A DNA stretch of 64,000 bases from Azorhizobium sp943371865 (GTDB taxonomy: Bacteria; Pseudomonadota; Alphaproteobacteria; Rhizobiales; Xanthobacteraceae), in the NCBI RefSeq assembly GCF_943371865.1, contig NZ_CALRWL010000011.1:1-64000 (forward strand), given 5' to 3'. Of the stretch, positions 1 through 8,153 are shown in pieces (positions within the stretch are counted from its first letter, which is position 1; each line of letters starts with the position of its first letter). The notes below the pieces were generated by a model. It was given only the letters and a program-made list of their open reading frames with translations, was not told the origin of the DNA and made no database searches. Both the position numbers and the translations under genes were made by a program.

Positions 1-243
1 ATCCTGTCCATCACCGCCACCCCCACCATCGCGCCCGCCGGTGCGGCGGGTGCCGCGGCGCCCGCAGGCGGCGGGGCGGCGGCGACACCGGGCCGGCAGT
101 CCAGCCTGGGCAGCACCACCATCAACCAGCACATCACCGGCAGCGATCCCCACGCCATCGCCCGCGCTGCCCAGCGTGAGCAGGACCGGGCCATCCGCCA
201 GGCCCGCGCCGGTGCCCTGCATGACATCGGAGCCTGGGCATGA
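1..243 (+). CDS. phage tail tape measure protein, C-terminal end (partial)
   Basis: This open frame enters from the left edge and ends at TGA 241-243, so only the last 80 residues are visible. They are Ala/Gly-rich, then carry a polar helix-like tail (TTINQHITGSDPHAIARAAQ) that resembles the extreme C-terminus of phage tape measure proteins, which set tail length. The stop overlaps the ATG of the next gene (ATGA at 240-243), as in phage tail operons. The order tape measure, gpU, gpX, gpD is that of P2-like tail modules. The family call rests mainly on this order, because the conserved part of the protein lies outside the window. Confidence 0.6.
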   Translation: MLSITATPTIAPAGAAGAAAPAGGGAAATPGRQSSLGSTTINQHITGSDPHAIARAAQREQDRAIRQARAGALHDIGAWA

Positions 244-767
244 GCGGATTGATGGCCATCGGCGCCGCAGTGCTCAAAGTGGTGGGGCTCAATCCCCAGC
301 GCCTGGGCACCCGTTCGGAAACCCGCGTGCCGGCGGCGGCGACCTTTTCCGGCATGGATTTCCAGCTCACCGGCGCCGGGCCGAAGACCAGCCGCATCGA
401 GTTCGCCACCTGGCCGGCCATGTTCGGCGGCATGGATGCCCTGGCCATCCTGAAGCTGATCCACCAGCAGCAGACCGTGGTGCCGCTGATCCGCCTCGGC
501 GCCAATTATGCCGGCAGCCTGGAGGGGCTGGTAGTGGTGCAATTCCTCGACGTCGGCGAGGAGCGGTTTCATCCGCGCAGTGGCGTCGGTCGCATCGTCC
601 ATGGCGAGGCGGAACTGCTGCATGTGGGCAGCGCCACCTCATTGGCCGGCGGTGCTCTGGGCACCGGCCTGGGCGCCGCGGTGAACGCCCTGGGCGGCAC
701 CTCGGCCCTCGGTTCGGCGGTGGCGGTGGGCTCCACCGTGGCCGGCGCCCTGAGGTCGTTCCGATGA
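240..767 (+). CDS. P2 GpU-like phage tail protein
   Basis: The 175-residue protein has the GpU-type pattern near its start: a statement of the element studied (FSGMDFQLTGAGPKTSRIEF), then a block about locating and replacing lengths (FGGMDALAILKLIHQQQTV) and a Gly-rich end. GpU of phage P2 is a tail assembly protein acting at tail completion. The start ATG overlaps the stop of the upstream tape-measure fragment by four bases, and its own stop overlaps the ATG of the gpX gene (ATGA, 764-767), so translation is coupled. The C-terminal third (about residues 130-170) is a Gly/Ala/Ser-rich stretch that could be membrane-like or flexible. Family assignment is by recognition and synteny. Confidence 0.8.
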   Translation: MSGLMAIGAAVLKVVGLNPQRLGTRSETRVPAAATFSGMDFQLTGAGPKTSRIEFATWPAMFGGMDALAILKLIHQQQTVVPLIRLGANYAGSLEGLVVVQFLDVGEERFHPRSGVGRIVHGEAELLHVGSATSLAGGALGTGLGAAVNALGGTSALGSAVAVGSTVAGALRSFR

Positions 768-976
768 CGCGCTATCTGGTCACCCGCGACATCCGCCTCG
801 ACCAATTGGTGGACGTGCTTATGGGCACCGCTGGCAACGGTGCGGTGGAGGCGGTGGTCACCGCCAATCCCGGCCTTGCCGCCTTGGGGCCGGTGATCCC
901 GGCCGGCACGGCCATCGTGGTGCCGGAGCTTCCCGCCGCGGCGCCGTCCAGCGCTTATGTGCGGGCCTGGGAGTAG
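764..976 (+). CDS. P2 GpX-like phage tail protein
   Basis: A small 70-residue protein whose second half (VVTANPGLAALGPVIPAGTA, then a VPE motif and a terminal RAWE) matches the P2 gpX pattern, a LysM-like tail protein. The start ATG at 764 overlaps the gpU stop, and the next gene begins four bases after its stop. A longer reading of this frame extends upstream but runs through gpU, so the short start is preferred. It belongs to the same tail operon and is likely needed for tail assembly. Confidence 0.85.
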   Translation: MTRYLVTRDIRLDQLVDVLMGTAGNGAVEAVVTANPGLAALGPVIPAGTAIVVPELPAAAPSSAYVRAWE

Positions 977-979
977 CGC

Positions 980-2071
980 ATGGCCATCCGCACGCCCATC
1001 GTCATGGTGCAAGGCCCCAAGACCGCGAACCTGCTGTCGGTCTGGGGCGACACGCTGACCTCCGTGCGCATCCGCGACGCGGTGGGCCATGAGAGCGACA
1101 CCTGCACGCTCACCTTCCGGGTGGCGCCGCCATTCCCCGCTATGCCTCCCAAGGGCACCCGCTACGCGGTGCAGATCGGCTGGGCGCAGGATGCCATGGC
1201 CCTGGCCGGCATCTACACCGTGCAGCGCACCGGCCTCACCGGCGACCCCGAAGGCGGCCACGCCATGAGCGTGGAATGCCGGGCGGCCGATCTGATCGAC
1301 ACCGCCAAATCCGTGGACAGCGGCCATTGGGACAAGGCGACGCTTGGGACAATCGTGTCTGACGTGGCCAAGGGGCTGGGCCTGCAGGTGGTGATCGATC
1401 CGGCGCTGAAGGCGATTGCCATTCCCTACCGCGCCCGCGTCCAGCAGGAGGCGTTGGATTTCCTCTCCGACCTGGCCGACGACTTCGGCGGCGCCATCAA
1501 GGTGGCCGGCGGCAAGCTGATGATGACCGAGCGCGGCGCCGGCCGCACCGCCTCCGGCGCGGCCTTGCCCACCCTCACCGTCGCCTATGACCCAGCCTAT
1601 GACTTCGCCTTCGATTTCGAGCCGCGCGGGGCGTACCGCTCCAGTCAGGGCCGCTGGTACGACGAGGCGACCGGCACCTGGCAGGACGAGGACGACGAGA
1701 GTGACGCCGGCAAGGGCCGGCTGGCCCGTCCCCACCCCTGGCCCTCGAAGGACGAGGCACGCCATGGCGCCCGCGCAGCCGCGCGTGAGCGGGGCCGCCA
1801 GTCCGCCACTGGTCACGTCACCGTGGCGGGCGATCCCGCCGCCGTGGCCGGCTGCCCGGTGCAGGTCACCGGCTTCGGCCCCGATGCGGACGGCACCGCC
1901 TGGTGTGCCGAGAGCGTCGAGCACCACATCGAACCCGGCGCCGGCTGGGTCACCACTTTGACCCTGGAAACCAAGGAGGCCGCCAAGAGCAAGAGCGAGG
2001 ACGACAGCGGCGACAGTGCGTCCGGCACCGGCACCATGGCCGGCGATCCGGAGGGCGGCACTGTTGCCTGA
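980..2071 (+). CDS. phage late control D (gpD)-like tail hub protein
   Basis: The 363-residue protein begins with a beta-rich domain (residues about 1-110: IVMVQGPKTANLLSVWGD, then AVQIGWAQDAMALAGIYTV) typical of the phage late control gene D / contractile-tail hub family. The middle (LDFLSDLADDFGGAIKVAGG) carries the conserved region of this family. The C-terminus is acidic and Ser-rich and probably disordered. In P2-like phages D forms the tail spike or hub after U and X, exactly the order seen here. No further structural, lysis or tail-fibre genes follow, so this is the downstream edge of the tail module. Confidence 0.85.
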   Translation: MAIRTPIVMVQGPKTANLLSVWGDTLTSVRIRDAVGHESDTCTLTFRVAPPFPAMPPKGTRYAVQIGWAQDAMALAGIYTVQRTGLTGDPEGGHAMSVECRAADLIDTAKSVDSGHWDKATLGTIVSDVAKGLGLQVVIDPALKAIAIPYRARVQQEALDFLSDLADDFGGAIKVAGGKLMMTERGAGRTASGAALPTLTVAYDPAYDFAFDFEPRGAYRSSQGRWYDEATGTWQDEDDESDAGKGRLARPHPWPSKDEARHGARAAARERGRQSATGHVTVAGDPAAVAGCPVQVTGFGPDADGTAWCAESVEHHIEPGAGWVTTLTLETKEAAKSKSEDDSGDSASGTGTMAGDPEGGTVA

Positions 2072-2187
2072 GGTGGGGCGGGGCGCGAGTGCCCCGAACG
2101 CGGGCCAGCCTGGCAGCAAAGCCCCGCGCGACCGAAGAAAGCGGAACGGTCCCCCAATGGGGCCGGTAACCCGCAAGGCCTTAACAA

Positions 2188-2418
2188 GTGGAGAACATCC
2201 GTTGTGGATCGTGCCGCGCGCTGCTGTTCCGCGCCGGCCGGGGTGCCATCTCCGGCACCATCGAAATCAAGTGCCGCCGCTGCGGCACCCTGAACGCCCT
2301 GAGGCCCCCCGAGCCCTCATCCGAGCGCCGCGAGCGTCCTTCCGAAAGGTTGCGCTCGCATGGCGAGGAAGCCCCATCATCCGCCCATCCCGGGCACCTA
2401 TCAGCGTCCCTGGAGTGA
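2188..2418 (+). CDS. com: Com-like zinc-finger translational activator of mom
   Basis: A 76-residue protein starting with GTG at 2188. Four cysteines at residues 6, 9, 29 and 32 form a CX2C-X19-CX2C zinc site, with the surrounding residues IRCGSCRALLF and IKCRRCGTLN strongly resembling phage Mu Com. In Mu, Com binds mom mRNA and opens a hairpin that hides the mom ribosome-binding site. The 3' end of this gene overlaps the start of the mom-like gene by 59 bases, as expected for a com-mom operon, and the predicted hairpin lies within this overlap zone. The C-terminal 40 residues are charged and unlike Mu Com. Zinc binding and RNA binding are inferred from the family. Confidence 0.85.
   Translation: MENIRCGSCRALLFRAGRGAISGTIEIKCRRCGTLNALRPPEPSSERRERPSERLRSHGEEAPSSAHPGHLSASLE
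2330..2359 (+). promoter_or_regulatory. translation-inhibitory hairpin over the mom ribosome-binding site
   Basis: A perfect 7-bp stem, GCGAGCG (2330-2336) with CGCTCGC (2353-2359), ends directly at the mom ATG (2360). Inside it a second stem CCTT (2338-2341) / AAGG (2346-2349) closes a CCGA tetraloop. The AAAGG Shine-Dalgarno sequence (2345-2349) is buried in the inner stem. This is the same logic as the Mu mom translation-initiation stem-loop that Com opens. The pairing is read directly from the sequence; its function is inferred by analogy. Confidence 0.7.
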
Positions 2419-3184
2419 CGTTCCCCGCTACATCGAAGGGACCGAAGCCGTCGCCGGCTTCGGGACCCGCTGGTTCTATGTGGCGGTCATTCCCCGCGCG
2501 CTCGCCTGCGACATGGTGGTGCGCCACCATTATTCCGGGCGGATCGTCAACAACAGCTATGTGCACCTGGGCGTGTTCATCGACGGCCAGCTGCACGGCG
2601 TTCTGCAATTGGGCTATGCGCTCAATCCTGCCGCCATGGGCAAGGTGGTCGCGGGATCGAGTTCCACCGACTATCTGGAACTTAACCGCATGTGGCTGTC
2701 CGATGCGGCCCCGCGCAACAGCGAAAGCCGGGCCATTGCCTATGCGGTGCGCTACATCCGGGCAACGATGCCCCAGGTCAGCTGGCTGCAATCCTTCGCC
2801 GATGAGCGCTGCGGGGGATGGGGCGTGGTCTACCAAGCCGCCAACTTCCTGTATGTGGGCTCCCACCGCACCAGCTTCTATGAGCTGGACGGCACCTACT
2901 TCCACGAGATGCTGCTCACCGCGCACAAGAAGGGCGGCCGGGGCGATCACCTGCGCGCCAACCTTCACCGCGCGCATCGGTGCAGCTTCCGCCAGTTCCG
3001 CTACGTCTTCTTCCTGCGCAAGAGCTGGCGCAAACGCCTTCGCCTGCCACCGCAGCCCTATCCGAAGAGACCGCCAGACGCCCCTGATTCTGCCAGTGGA
3101 CATGCCCTGGCGCTGCCCATTGAAACCGCCTTCCAAGCGCCTTCAACCGCCGCCCAAATCCACTGCTCAGTGGGTGACATATGA
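2360..3184 (+). CDS. mom: Mom-like DNA adenine modification protein
   Basis: A 274-residue protein with the GNAT-like Mom layout: a domain around ACDMVVRHHYSGRIVNNSYV (residues about 49-70), then STDYLELNRMWL, the alpha-helical SRAIAYAVRYIR and the signature WLQSFADERCGGWGVVYQAA, followed by a basic region (KSWRKRLRLPPQ). Mu Mom converts adenines in DNA to a carbamoylmethyl-type modified base that blocks many restriction enzymes. It lies directly behind a com-like gene and overlaps it by 59 bases, so both protein and context support the call. Mu Mom is about 240 residues; this one has about 35 extra C-terminal residues of low complexity, and its stop lies inside a 22-bp repeat that looks foreign, so the native end may have been altered. 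Confidence 0.85.
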   Translation: MARKPHHPPIPGTYQRPWSDVPRYIEGTEAVAGFGTRWFYVAVIPRALACDMVVRHHYSGRIVNNSYVHLGVFIDGQLHGVLQLGYALNPAAMGKVVAGSSSTDYLELNRMWLSDAAPRNSESRAIAYAVRYIRATMPQVSWLQSFADERCGGWGVVYQAANFLYVGSHRTSFYELDGTYFHEMLLTAHKKGGRGDHLRANLHRAHRCSFRQFRYVFFLRKSWRKRLRLPPQPYPKRPPDAPDSASGHALALPIETAFQAPSTAAQIHCSVGDI

Positions 3185-3250
3185 TCCTGCGCGCGGTGAC
3201 ATTCGATTTTGCGCGCTACACCTGCCGTGGGTGACATCCGATTTTGCGCG
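3172..3250. repeat. three copies of a 22-bp repeat, possible IS-end remnant
   Basis: A motif beginning GGTGACAT and ending TGCGCG occurs at 3172-3193, 3194-3215 and 3229-3250. The first two copies are directly adjacent and the third follows after 13 bases. Copies two and three differ at only two bases; copy one is more diverged. Closely spaced short direct repeats of this kind are seen at the termini of IS21-family elements, where they are transposase binding sites, but no transposase gene is present. The first copy contains the mom stop codon. The IS link is inference. Confidence 0.55.
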
Positions 3251-3337
3251 ACCGCCGGGTGCGCGCCCGCCCACGTGTGGCACACCGTGTCTTACGGGGT
3301 CGCATGACATGAGCCGGAGCTGCCGATGTCCGGCAAA

Positions 3338-3414
3338 TGGTGTCCCGGAAGGGATTCGAACCCCTGACCTGCGGTTTAGGAAACCGCTGCTCTATCCTGC
3401 TGAGCTACCGGGAC
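3338..3414 (-). tRNA. tRNA-Arg (anticodon CCU)
   Basis: On the minus strand the sequence folds into a full cloverleaf: acceptor stem GTCCCGG/CCGGGAC, D-arm GCTC...GAGC, anticodon stem GCGGT/ACCGC with loop TTCCTAA (anticodon CCU, reading AGG), and T-arm AGGGG-TTCGAAT-CCCTT. The discriminator is A and the CCA end is encoded (3338-3340). The 3' end of the tRNA faces the prophage module, which is the usual orientation for integration of phages and islands at tRNA genes. Confidence 0.95.
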
Positions 3415-3579
3415 GCCGCCCCCCTCATAGCTCAAGGCACCGGTGGGGGAAAGACGGTGTAAGAAAGGGTGAACAGTGTTCCAGCGCCACACCGCTGGAG
3501 CGGAACGTCACGTTCCGGTAAGCTTGCATCTCCTACACAATTTGCGCGGCCCCGTGAGTGTCCGGCCCGCAGGCTTGGG

Positions 3580-4410
3580 ATGATGATGCAGTCAGGCGCC
3601 CCCCGTGCTTCGGCCCTCGCACTGGCCCTGGCGATGCCTTTCGGCATCGCGCCGGTCCGAGCGGCGCCATGCTTGGCGGAGCGCGCCACCGCTGCAGCCC
3701 CGGCGCGCCCGGCGGCCCTCCCCCTGCGGCTGGAGAGCATCCGCAACGGCCGGCTGATCGCCGCATCCGGGGTTGAACTGGTGGCGAAAGGCATCGTCAT
3801 TCCCACCCGGACGCAAACCGTCCCGGGCCTCGCCGATACCGCCCAGACCGCCGCCACCCGCAGCATCCGCGGCCGCCTTCTGTTCCCGGCTCCGGGCACG
3901 GAAACGGACCGCTACGGCGTCAGCCGGCTGCACGGCCGCCTGGACTCCCCGGATGGGCCGAGCCTGGCCGAAGCCCTACTCCAGAACGGCGCCGGCTATG
4001 CCGATCCCACCGCGTTGCCCGAATGCCGGCGCGAAGTGCTGGCGGCCGAAGGGACCGCCCGTCAGGCCCGCCGCGGCATCTGGGCGGTGGACGGGGCCCT
4101 GGCCCGGGCCGAGGCGGGTGATGCACTGCACGCCCGCGTCGGCACCTTTGCGGTGGTGGAAGGCCGGGTCAGCGGCGTGCGCAAGACCCGCGGCATCACC
4201 TACCTCTATTTTGCCCCACCGGGGCATCGCGCGCTGATCGTGACGGTGCCGACGGAACTGGATGCCACAATTTTGCGCTATGGCCCTGATCCCGCCATGT
4301 TGCGCGGCACTTTGATACGGGTGCGCGGTGTGGTGCGGGAGGATGGCGGGCCGGTGATCGCGGTGCGTCTGCCCGGTCAGATGGACGCGGTGGAGGAGAG
4401 GACCAGGTGA
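3580..4410 (+). CDS. exported staphylococcal-nuclease-like protein
   Basis: The 276-residue protein begins at the first of three consecutive ATG codons (3580) and has a signal peptide of about 29 residues ending APVRAAP. The body carries features of the thermonuclease (SNase-like) fold: ETDRYGVSRLHGRL, LAEALLQNGAGYADP, then CRREVLAAEGTARQARRGIW, which corresponds to the usual AE..AR....GLW end of the domain. The classical catalytic Arg/Glu pattern (RDRYGR) is only partly kept, so nuclease activity is uncertain. A second beta domain (residues about 190-270, GTFAVVEGRVSGVRKTRGIT) may bind nucleic acid. Its stop overlaps the GTG start of the M48 peptidase gene, so the two are translationally coupled and probably act together in the envelope. 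Confidence 0.65.
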   Translation: MMMQSGAPRASALALALAMPFGIAPVRAAPCLAERATAAAPARPAALPLRLESIRNGRLIAASGVELVAKGIVIPTRTQTVPGLADTAQTAATRSIRGRLLFPAPGTETDRYGVSRLHGRLDSPDGPSLAEALLQNGAGYADPTALPECRREVLAAEGTARQARRGIWAVDGALARAEAGDALHARVGTFAVVEGRVSGVRKTRGITYLYFAPPGHRALIVTVPTELDATILRYGPDPAMLRGTLIRVRGVVREDGGPVIAVRLPGQMDAVEERTR

Positions 4411-5972
4411 GCGGGCGCAGCCTTGCGGGATCGGCCATGACGCCGCATGAGCGGAAAGGTGCCCCCGTGCGCCAGCCGCTGCGCGCGCGCCACGCCGCCG
4501 GCCGCATGCGCCGCGCCGTGCGCTGCAGCATCACCCTGATCGCCATCGCCGGCCTGCTGACCGGCTGCGGCAGCGTCGATCTCGACCGCAGCAACATCCC
4601 CCTCACCCGCGCCTCGCTATCCACTTCGGATACCGCCGACATGACCCCGGCGCAGCGGCGGGAGCACGAGCGCCTGGTGGCCAGCTATGGCGGCGCCTAT
4701 GACGATCCCCAGCTCAAGGCGCTGATCCAGCAGGTGGTGGAGCGCCTGGTGGCAGCCTCCGAGCGGCCGGACCTGAGATATCGCGTCACCGTGCTCAATT
4801 CCCCGGCCATCAATGCCTTTGCGCTGCCGGACGGCTCGCTCTATGTCACCCGCGGGCTGCTCTCGCTGGCCAATGACACGTCCGAACTGTCCTCGGTCCT
4901 GTCCCATGAGATGGCCCATGTGATCGCCCGCCATGCCTCCATCCGCGAGGATCAGGTGAAGCAGGCGGTGCTGGTGAGCCGGGTCATCTCCGATGTGGTC
5001 AATGACCCCAACATGGGGGCGCTGGCCATGCAGAAGAGCCGCCAGACGCTGGCCACCTTCTCCCGCGGCCAGGAATTGGAAGCGGACGCCATCGGCGTCG
5101 GCATCGCCGCGCGGGCGGGCTTTGACCCCTATGGCGCCTCGCGCTTCCTCACCGACATGGGCAAGCAGGCCAATCTGCGCACCACCGCCTTCGGCGGCGC
5201 CCCTTCCACCACGCCGGACATGGACTTCCTGTCCTCCCATCCCGCGACGCCCGAGCGCATCTCCATCGCCATCGCCAATGCCCGCGAATATGCGGCACCG
5301 GGCAATGGCGAGCGGGACAAGGCGGCTTATCTCTCGGCCATCGACGGCATGGTCTATGGCGACGATCCCAAGGAAGGCTTCGTGCGGGGGCGGAACTTCT
5401 TCCATCCCAAGCTCGGCTTCACCTTCACCGCGCCGGACGGCTTCTCGCTGGAAAACACCTCGCAGGCGGTGCTGGGCGCCACCCCGTCCGGCTCCGAAGC
5501 GCTGCGGCTGGATGCGGTGCGGGTGCCGGGCGACCAGTCGCTGGGGCAGTATCTCGCCTCCGGCTGGATTGACGGGGTCGAGGTCAATTCGGTGGAAACC
5601 CTGAGCGTGAACGGATTTTCCGCAGCCACCGCGGTGGCGCGGGGCGAGCAATGGTCGTTCCGCATGTTCGCCATCCGCTTCGGCTCGGACGTCTACCGCC
5701 TGATCTTCGCCGCCCGCACCCTGACCCCCGACCTGGACAAGCAGTTCCGGGCGGCGGCGGAGACCTTCCGCCGGGTGGCCACCAACGAGGCGGAAACCGT
5801 CAAGCCGCTGCGCATCCGCATCGTCGCCGTGGGCCTCGGCGACAATGTGGAGAAGATGGCGGCGAAAATGCAGGTGCCGGACCGCCCCATGGAGCGGTTC
5901 CTGATCCTCAACGGCCTCGATCGCGACGCCAAGCTGCACTATGGCGACAAGGTCAAGATCGTCACCGAATAG
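4407..5972 (+). CDS. M48-family zinc metalloprotease, lipoprotein
   Basis: A 521-residue predicted periplasmic lipoprotein. The zinc motif HEMAH is at residues 167-171 and the third ligand lies in ELEADA (Glu at about 225), both diagnostic of M48 peptidases (BepA/YfgC type, outer-membrane protein quality control). A hydrophobic segment ending LLTGC (lipobox) follows residue 34. The C-terminal 60 residues (LRIRIVAVGLGDNVEKMAAK through LHYGDKVKIV) look LysM-like, which would tether it to peptidoglycan. The GTG at 4407 has a good GAGGAGAGG ribosome-binding site and overlaps the upstream stop. The ATG at 4506 would give a shorter, cleaner signal peptide and cannot be excluded. Confidence 0.85.
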   Translation: MSGRSLAGSAMTPHERKGAPVRQPLRARHAAGRMRRAVRCSITLIAIAGLLTGCGSVDLDRSNIPLTRASLSTSDTADMTPAQRREHERLVASYGGAYDDPQLKALIQQVVERLVAASERPDLRYRVTVLNSPAINAFALPDGSLYVTRGLLSLANDTSELSSVLSHEMAHVIARHASIREDQVKQAVLVSRVISDVVNDPNMGALAMQKSRQTLATFSRGQELEADAIGVGIAARAGFDPYGASRFLTDMGKQANLRTTAFGGAPSTTPDMDFLSSHPATPERISIAIANAREYAAPGNGERDKAAYLSAIDGMVYGDDPKEGFVRGRNFFHPKLGFTFTAPDGFSLENTSQAVLGATPSGSEALRLDAVRVPGDQSLGQYLASGWIDGVEVNSVETLSVNGFSAATAVARGEQWSFRMFAIRFGSDVYRLIFAARTLTPDLDKQFRAAAETFRRVATNEAETVKPLRIRIVAVGLGDNVEKMAAKMQVPDRPMERFLILNGLDRDAKLHYGDKVKIVTE

Positions 5973-6358
5973 GCGATGCGGCGGGTTTTGCCGCCAGGCC
6001 GAAGCCGGCTGCGATCAAAATCCGGCGAAAACAGGTCGAATCCGGCTACGCAGGTGCCGGAACCCTTGCGGATGAGCGGATTTTCCACTAGGTAACCGGC
6101 GTTCCTGGCTGCTCATTCCCTCGCGGGAGCCGCCTGGGCGGGCCGATGGTGCGGGATACGTACTATCGACGCACCGGAGGTTGCCCGCCCTGGTTTTCGC
6201 GCGTATCGGCCGCGGGACATCCTCATCTTGCATCGTTCCGCACGGCCTTCGCGCCGGCCCGCTGGCTTTTGCCGGCGGCGGCTTGGGTGTCTCCCAGGCC
6301 ATCCGTGCGGTTCGGGCGTCTCAACACCAGACGCCGGCGCCAGACATTCGGAGACTAG
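5973..6358 (+). other. 386-bp rpsA leader without a recognisable gene
   Basis: No convincing coding frame was found. A possible hairpin GGTGCG (6148-6153) / CGCACC (6170-6175) lies in the middle and is followed by GGAGG, but no start codon is suitably spaced behind it. The region presumably holds the rpsA promoter and 5' leader. The cytidylate kinase gene cmk, which commonly precedes rpsA in proteobacteria, is absent here. Confidence 0.5.
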
Positions 6359-8092
6359 ATGTCCGCCGTAGAAACCACGCGTGAAGATTTCGCCTCGTTG
6401 CTCGAAGAGAGCTTCGGCCGCGCCGACCTCATGGAAGGCGCCGTCGTCAAGGGCATTGTGGTCGCGATCGAAAAGGATCTGGCGATCATTGATATCGGTC
6501 TGAAGACCGAGGGCCGTGTCGCCCTGCGCGAGTTCGCAGGTCCCGGCCGCGATACCCCCATCCAGGTTGGCGACGAGGTCGAGGTCTATCTCGAGCGCGT
6601 CGAGAATGCCATGGGCGAAGCCGTTCTCTCGCGCGACAAGGCGCGCCGCGAAGAGAGCTGGGTCAAGCTCGAGAAGGCGTTCACCGCCAATGAGAAGGTC
6701 ACGGGCGTGATCTTCAACCAGGTGAAGGGCGGCTTCACCGTCGATCTAGACGGCGCCGTGGCCTTCCTGCCGCGTTCTCAGGTGGACATCCGCCCGATCC
6801 GCGACGTGGGCCCGCTGATGCACAACCAGCAGCCGTTCCAGATCCTCAAGATGGATCGCCGCCGCGGCAACATCGTCGTTTCCCGCCGCACCGTGCTGGA
6901 AGAGACCCGCGCCGAGCAGCGCCACGAACTGGTCCAGAACCTCGAAGAGGGTCAGGCCATCGAGGGCGTGGTCAAGAACATCACCGATTACGGTGCGTTC
7001 GTTGACCTGGGCGGCATCGACGGCCTGCTGCATGTCACCGACATCGCATGGCGCCGCGTGAACCACCCCACCGAAGTGCTGAACATCGGCCAGACGGTGA
7101 AGGTGAAGATCATCAAGATCAACCACGAGACGCACCGCATCTCGCTGGGCATGAAGCAGCTCCTCGGCGATCCGTGGGAGGGCATCGAAGCCAAGTATCC
7201 GGTGGAGGCCCGCTTCAAGGGTCGCGTCACCAACATCACCGACTACGGCGCGTTTGTGGAACTGGAGCCGGGCATCGAAGGCCTGATCCACGTTTCGGAA
7301 ATGTCCTGGACCAAGAAGAACGTTCACCCCGGCAAGATCGTCTCGACCTCGCAGGAAGTGGAAGTTCAGGTGCTCGAGGTGGATCCCGCCAAGCGCCGCA
7401 TTTCTCTGGGCCTCAAGCAGACCCTGCAGAATCCGTGGGAAGCCTTCGGCGAGAAGTATGCCCCCGGCGCGGTCGTGGAAGGCGAAGTCAAGAACAAGAC
7501 CGAGTTCGGTCTGTTCCTCGGCCTCGACGGCGATGTGGACGGCATGGTGCATCTGTCCGACCTGGACTGGAATCGTCCCGGCGAGCAGGTCATCGACGAG
7601 TTCCGCAAGGGTGACATGGTGAAGGCGGTTGTTCTCGACGTGGACGTCGAGAAGGAGCGCATTTCGCTCGGCATCAAGCAGCTGGCCGGCGATCCCTTCG
7701 CCGACGCGGGCGAAGTGAAGAAGGGCGCCATCGTCACGTGCGAAGTCACGGACGTGAAGGACGGCGGCATCGAGGTCAAGCTCACGGGCACCGACCTCTC
7801 GGCCTTCATCAAGCGCTCCGAATTGGCCCGCGAGCGGAACGACCAGCGCCCCGAGCGCTTCTCCGTTGGCGAGAAGCTGGACGCCCGCGTCACTTTGTTC
7901 GACCGCAAGGCGCGCAAGGTGCAGGTGTCCATCAAGGCGCTCGAGATCGCCGAAGAGAAGGAAGCCGTGGCAGCTTACGGGTCGCAGGATAGCGGCGCGT
8001 CGCTGGGCGACATCCTGGGCGCCGCCCTCAAGCAGCGCACCTCTGGCGATGCGGCCGAACCGGCGGTGGAAACCGCTGACAAGGAAGACTGA
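6359..8092 (+). CDS. rpsA: 30S ribosomal protein S1
   Basis: The 577-residue protein contains six S1 RNA-binding repeats spaced about 85 residues apart; repeats 3-5 are the clearest (ITDYGAFVDLGGIDGLLHVT, ITDYGAFVELEPGIEGLIHV, KTEFGLFLGLDGDVDGMVHL). S1 tethers mRNA to the 30S subunit and is needed for translation initiation on structured or weakly SD-bearing mRNAs. Length and repeat number match alphaproteobacterial S1. The ATG at 6359 is preceded by GGAGAC. A strong terminator follows at 8125, so rpsA appears monocistronic at its 3' end. Confidence 0.98.
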   Translation: MSAVETTREDFASLLEESFGRADLMEGAVVKGIVVAIEKDLAIIDIGLKTEGRVALREFAGPGRDTPIQVGDEVEVYLERVENAMGEAVLSRDKARREESWVKLEKAFTANEKVTGVIFNQVKGGFTVDLDGAVAFLPRSQVDIRPIRDVGPLMHNQQPFQILKMDRRRGNIVVSRRTVLEETRAEQRHELVQNLEEGQAIEGVVKNITDYGAFVDLGGIDGLLHVTDIAWRRVNHPTEVLNIGQTVKVKIIKINHETHRISLGMKQLLGDPWEGIEAKYPVEARFKGRVTNITDYGAFVELEPGIEGLIHVSEMSWTKKNVHPGKIVSTSQEVEVQVLEVDPAKRRISLGLKQTLQNPWEAFGEKYAPGAVVEGEVKNKTEFGLFLGLDGDVDGMVHLSDLDWNRPGEQVIDEFRKGDMVKAVVLDVDVEKERISLGIKQLAGDPFADAGEVKKGAIVTCEVTDVKDGGIEVKLTGTDLSAFIKRSELARERNDQRPERFSVGEKLDARVTLFDRKARKVQVSIKALEIAEEKEAVAAYGSQDSGASLGDILGAALKQRTSGDAAEPAVETADKED

Positions 8093-8124
8093 GACCGCGC
8101 CTCACCGCACGGTTCGAAGACAGG

Positions 8125-8153
8125 AAGGCCGGCGCCCAGCGCCGGCCTTTTTT
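8125..8153 (+). terminator. Rho-independent terminator after rpsA
   Basis: Perfect 9-bp stem GGCCGGCGC (8127-8135) / GCGCCGGCC (8139-8147), with loop CCA, followed by a run of seven T residues. It lies 32 bases after the rpsA stop. Confidence 0.95.

Noticed and set aside
2016..3521. 501-codon plus-strand frame across com and mom
   Set aside because: Different frame from the recognisable Com and Mom proteins, no domain similarity, and it runs through the tRNA gene.
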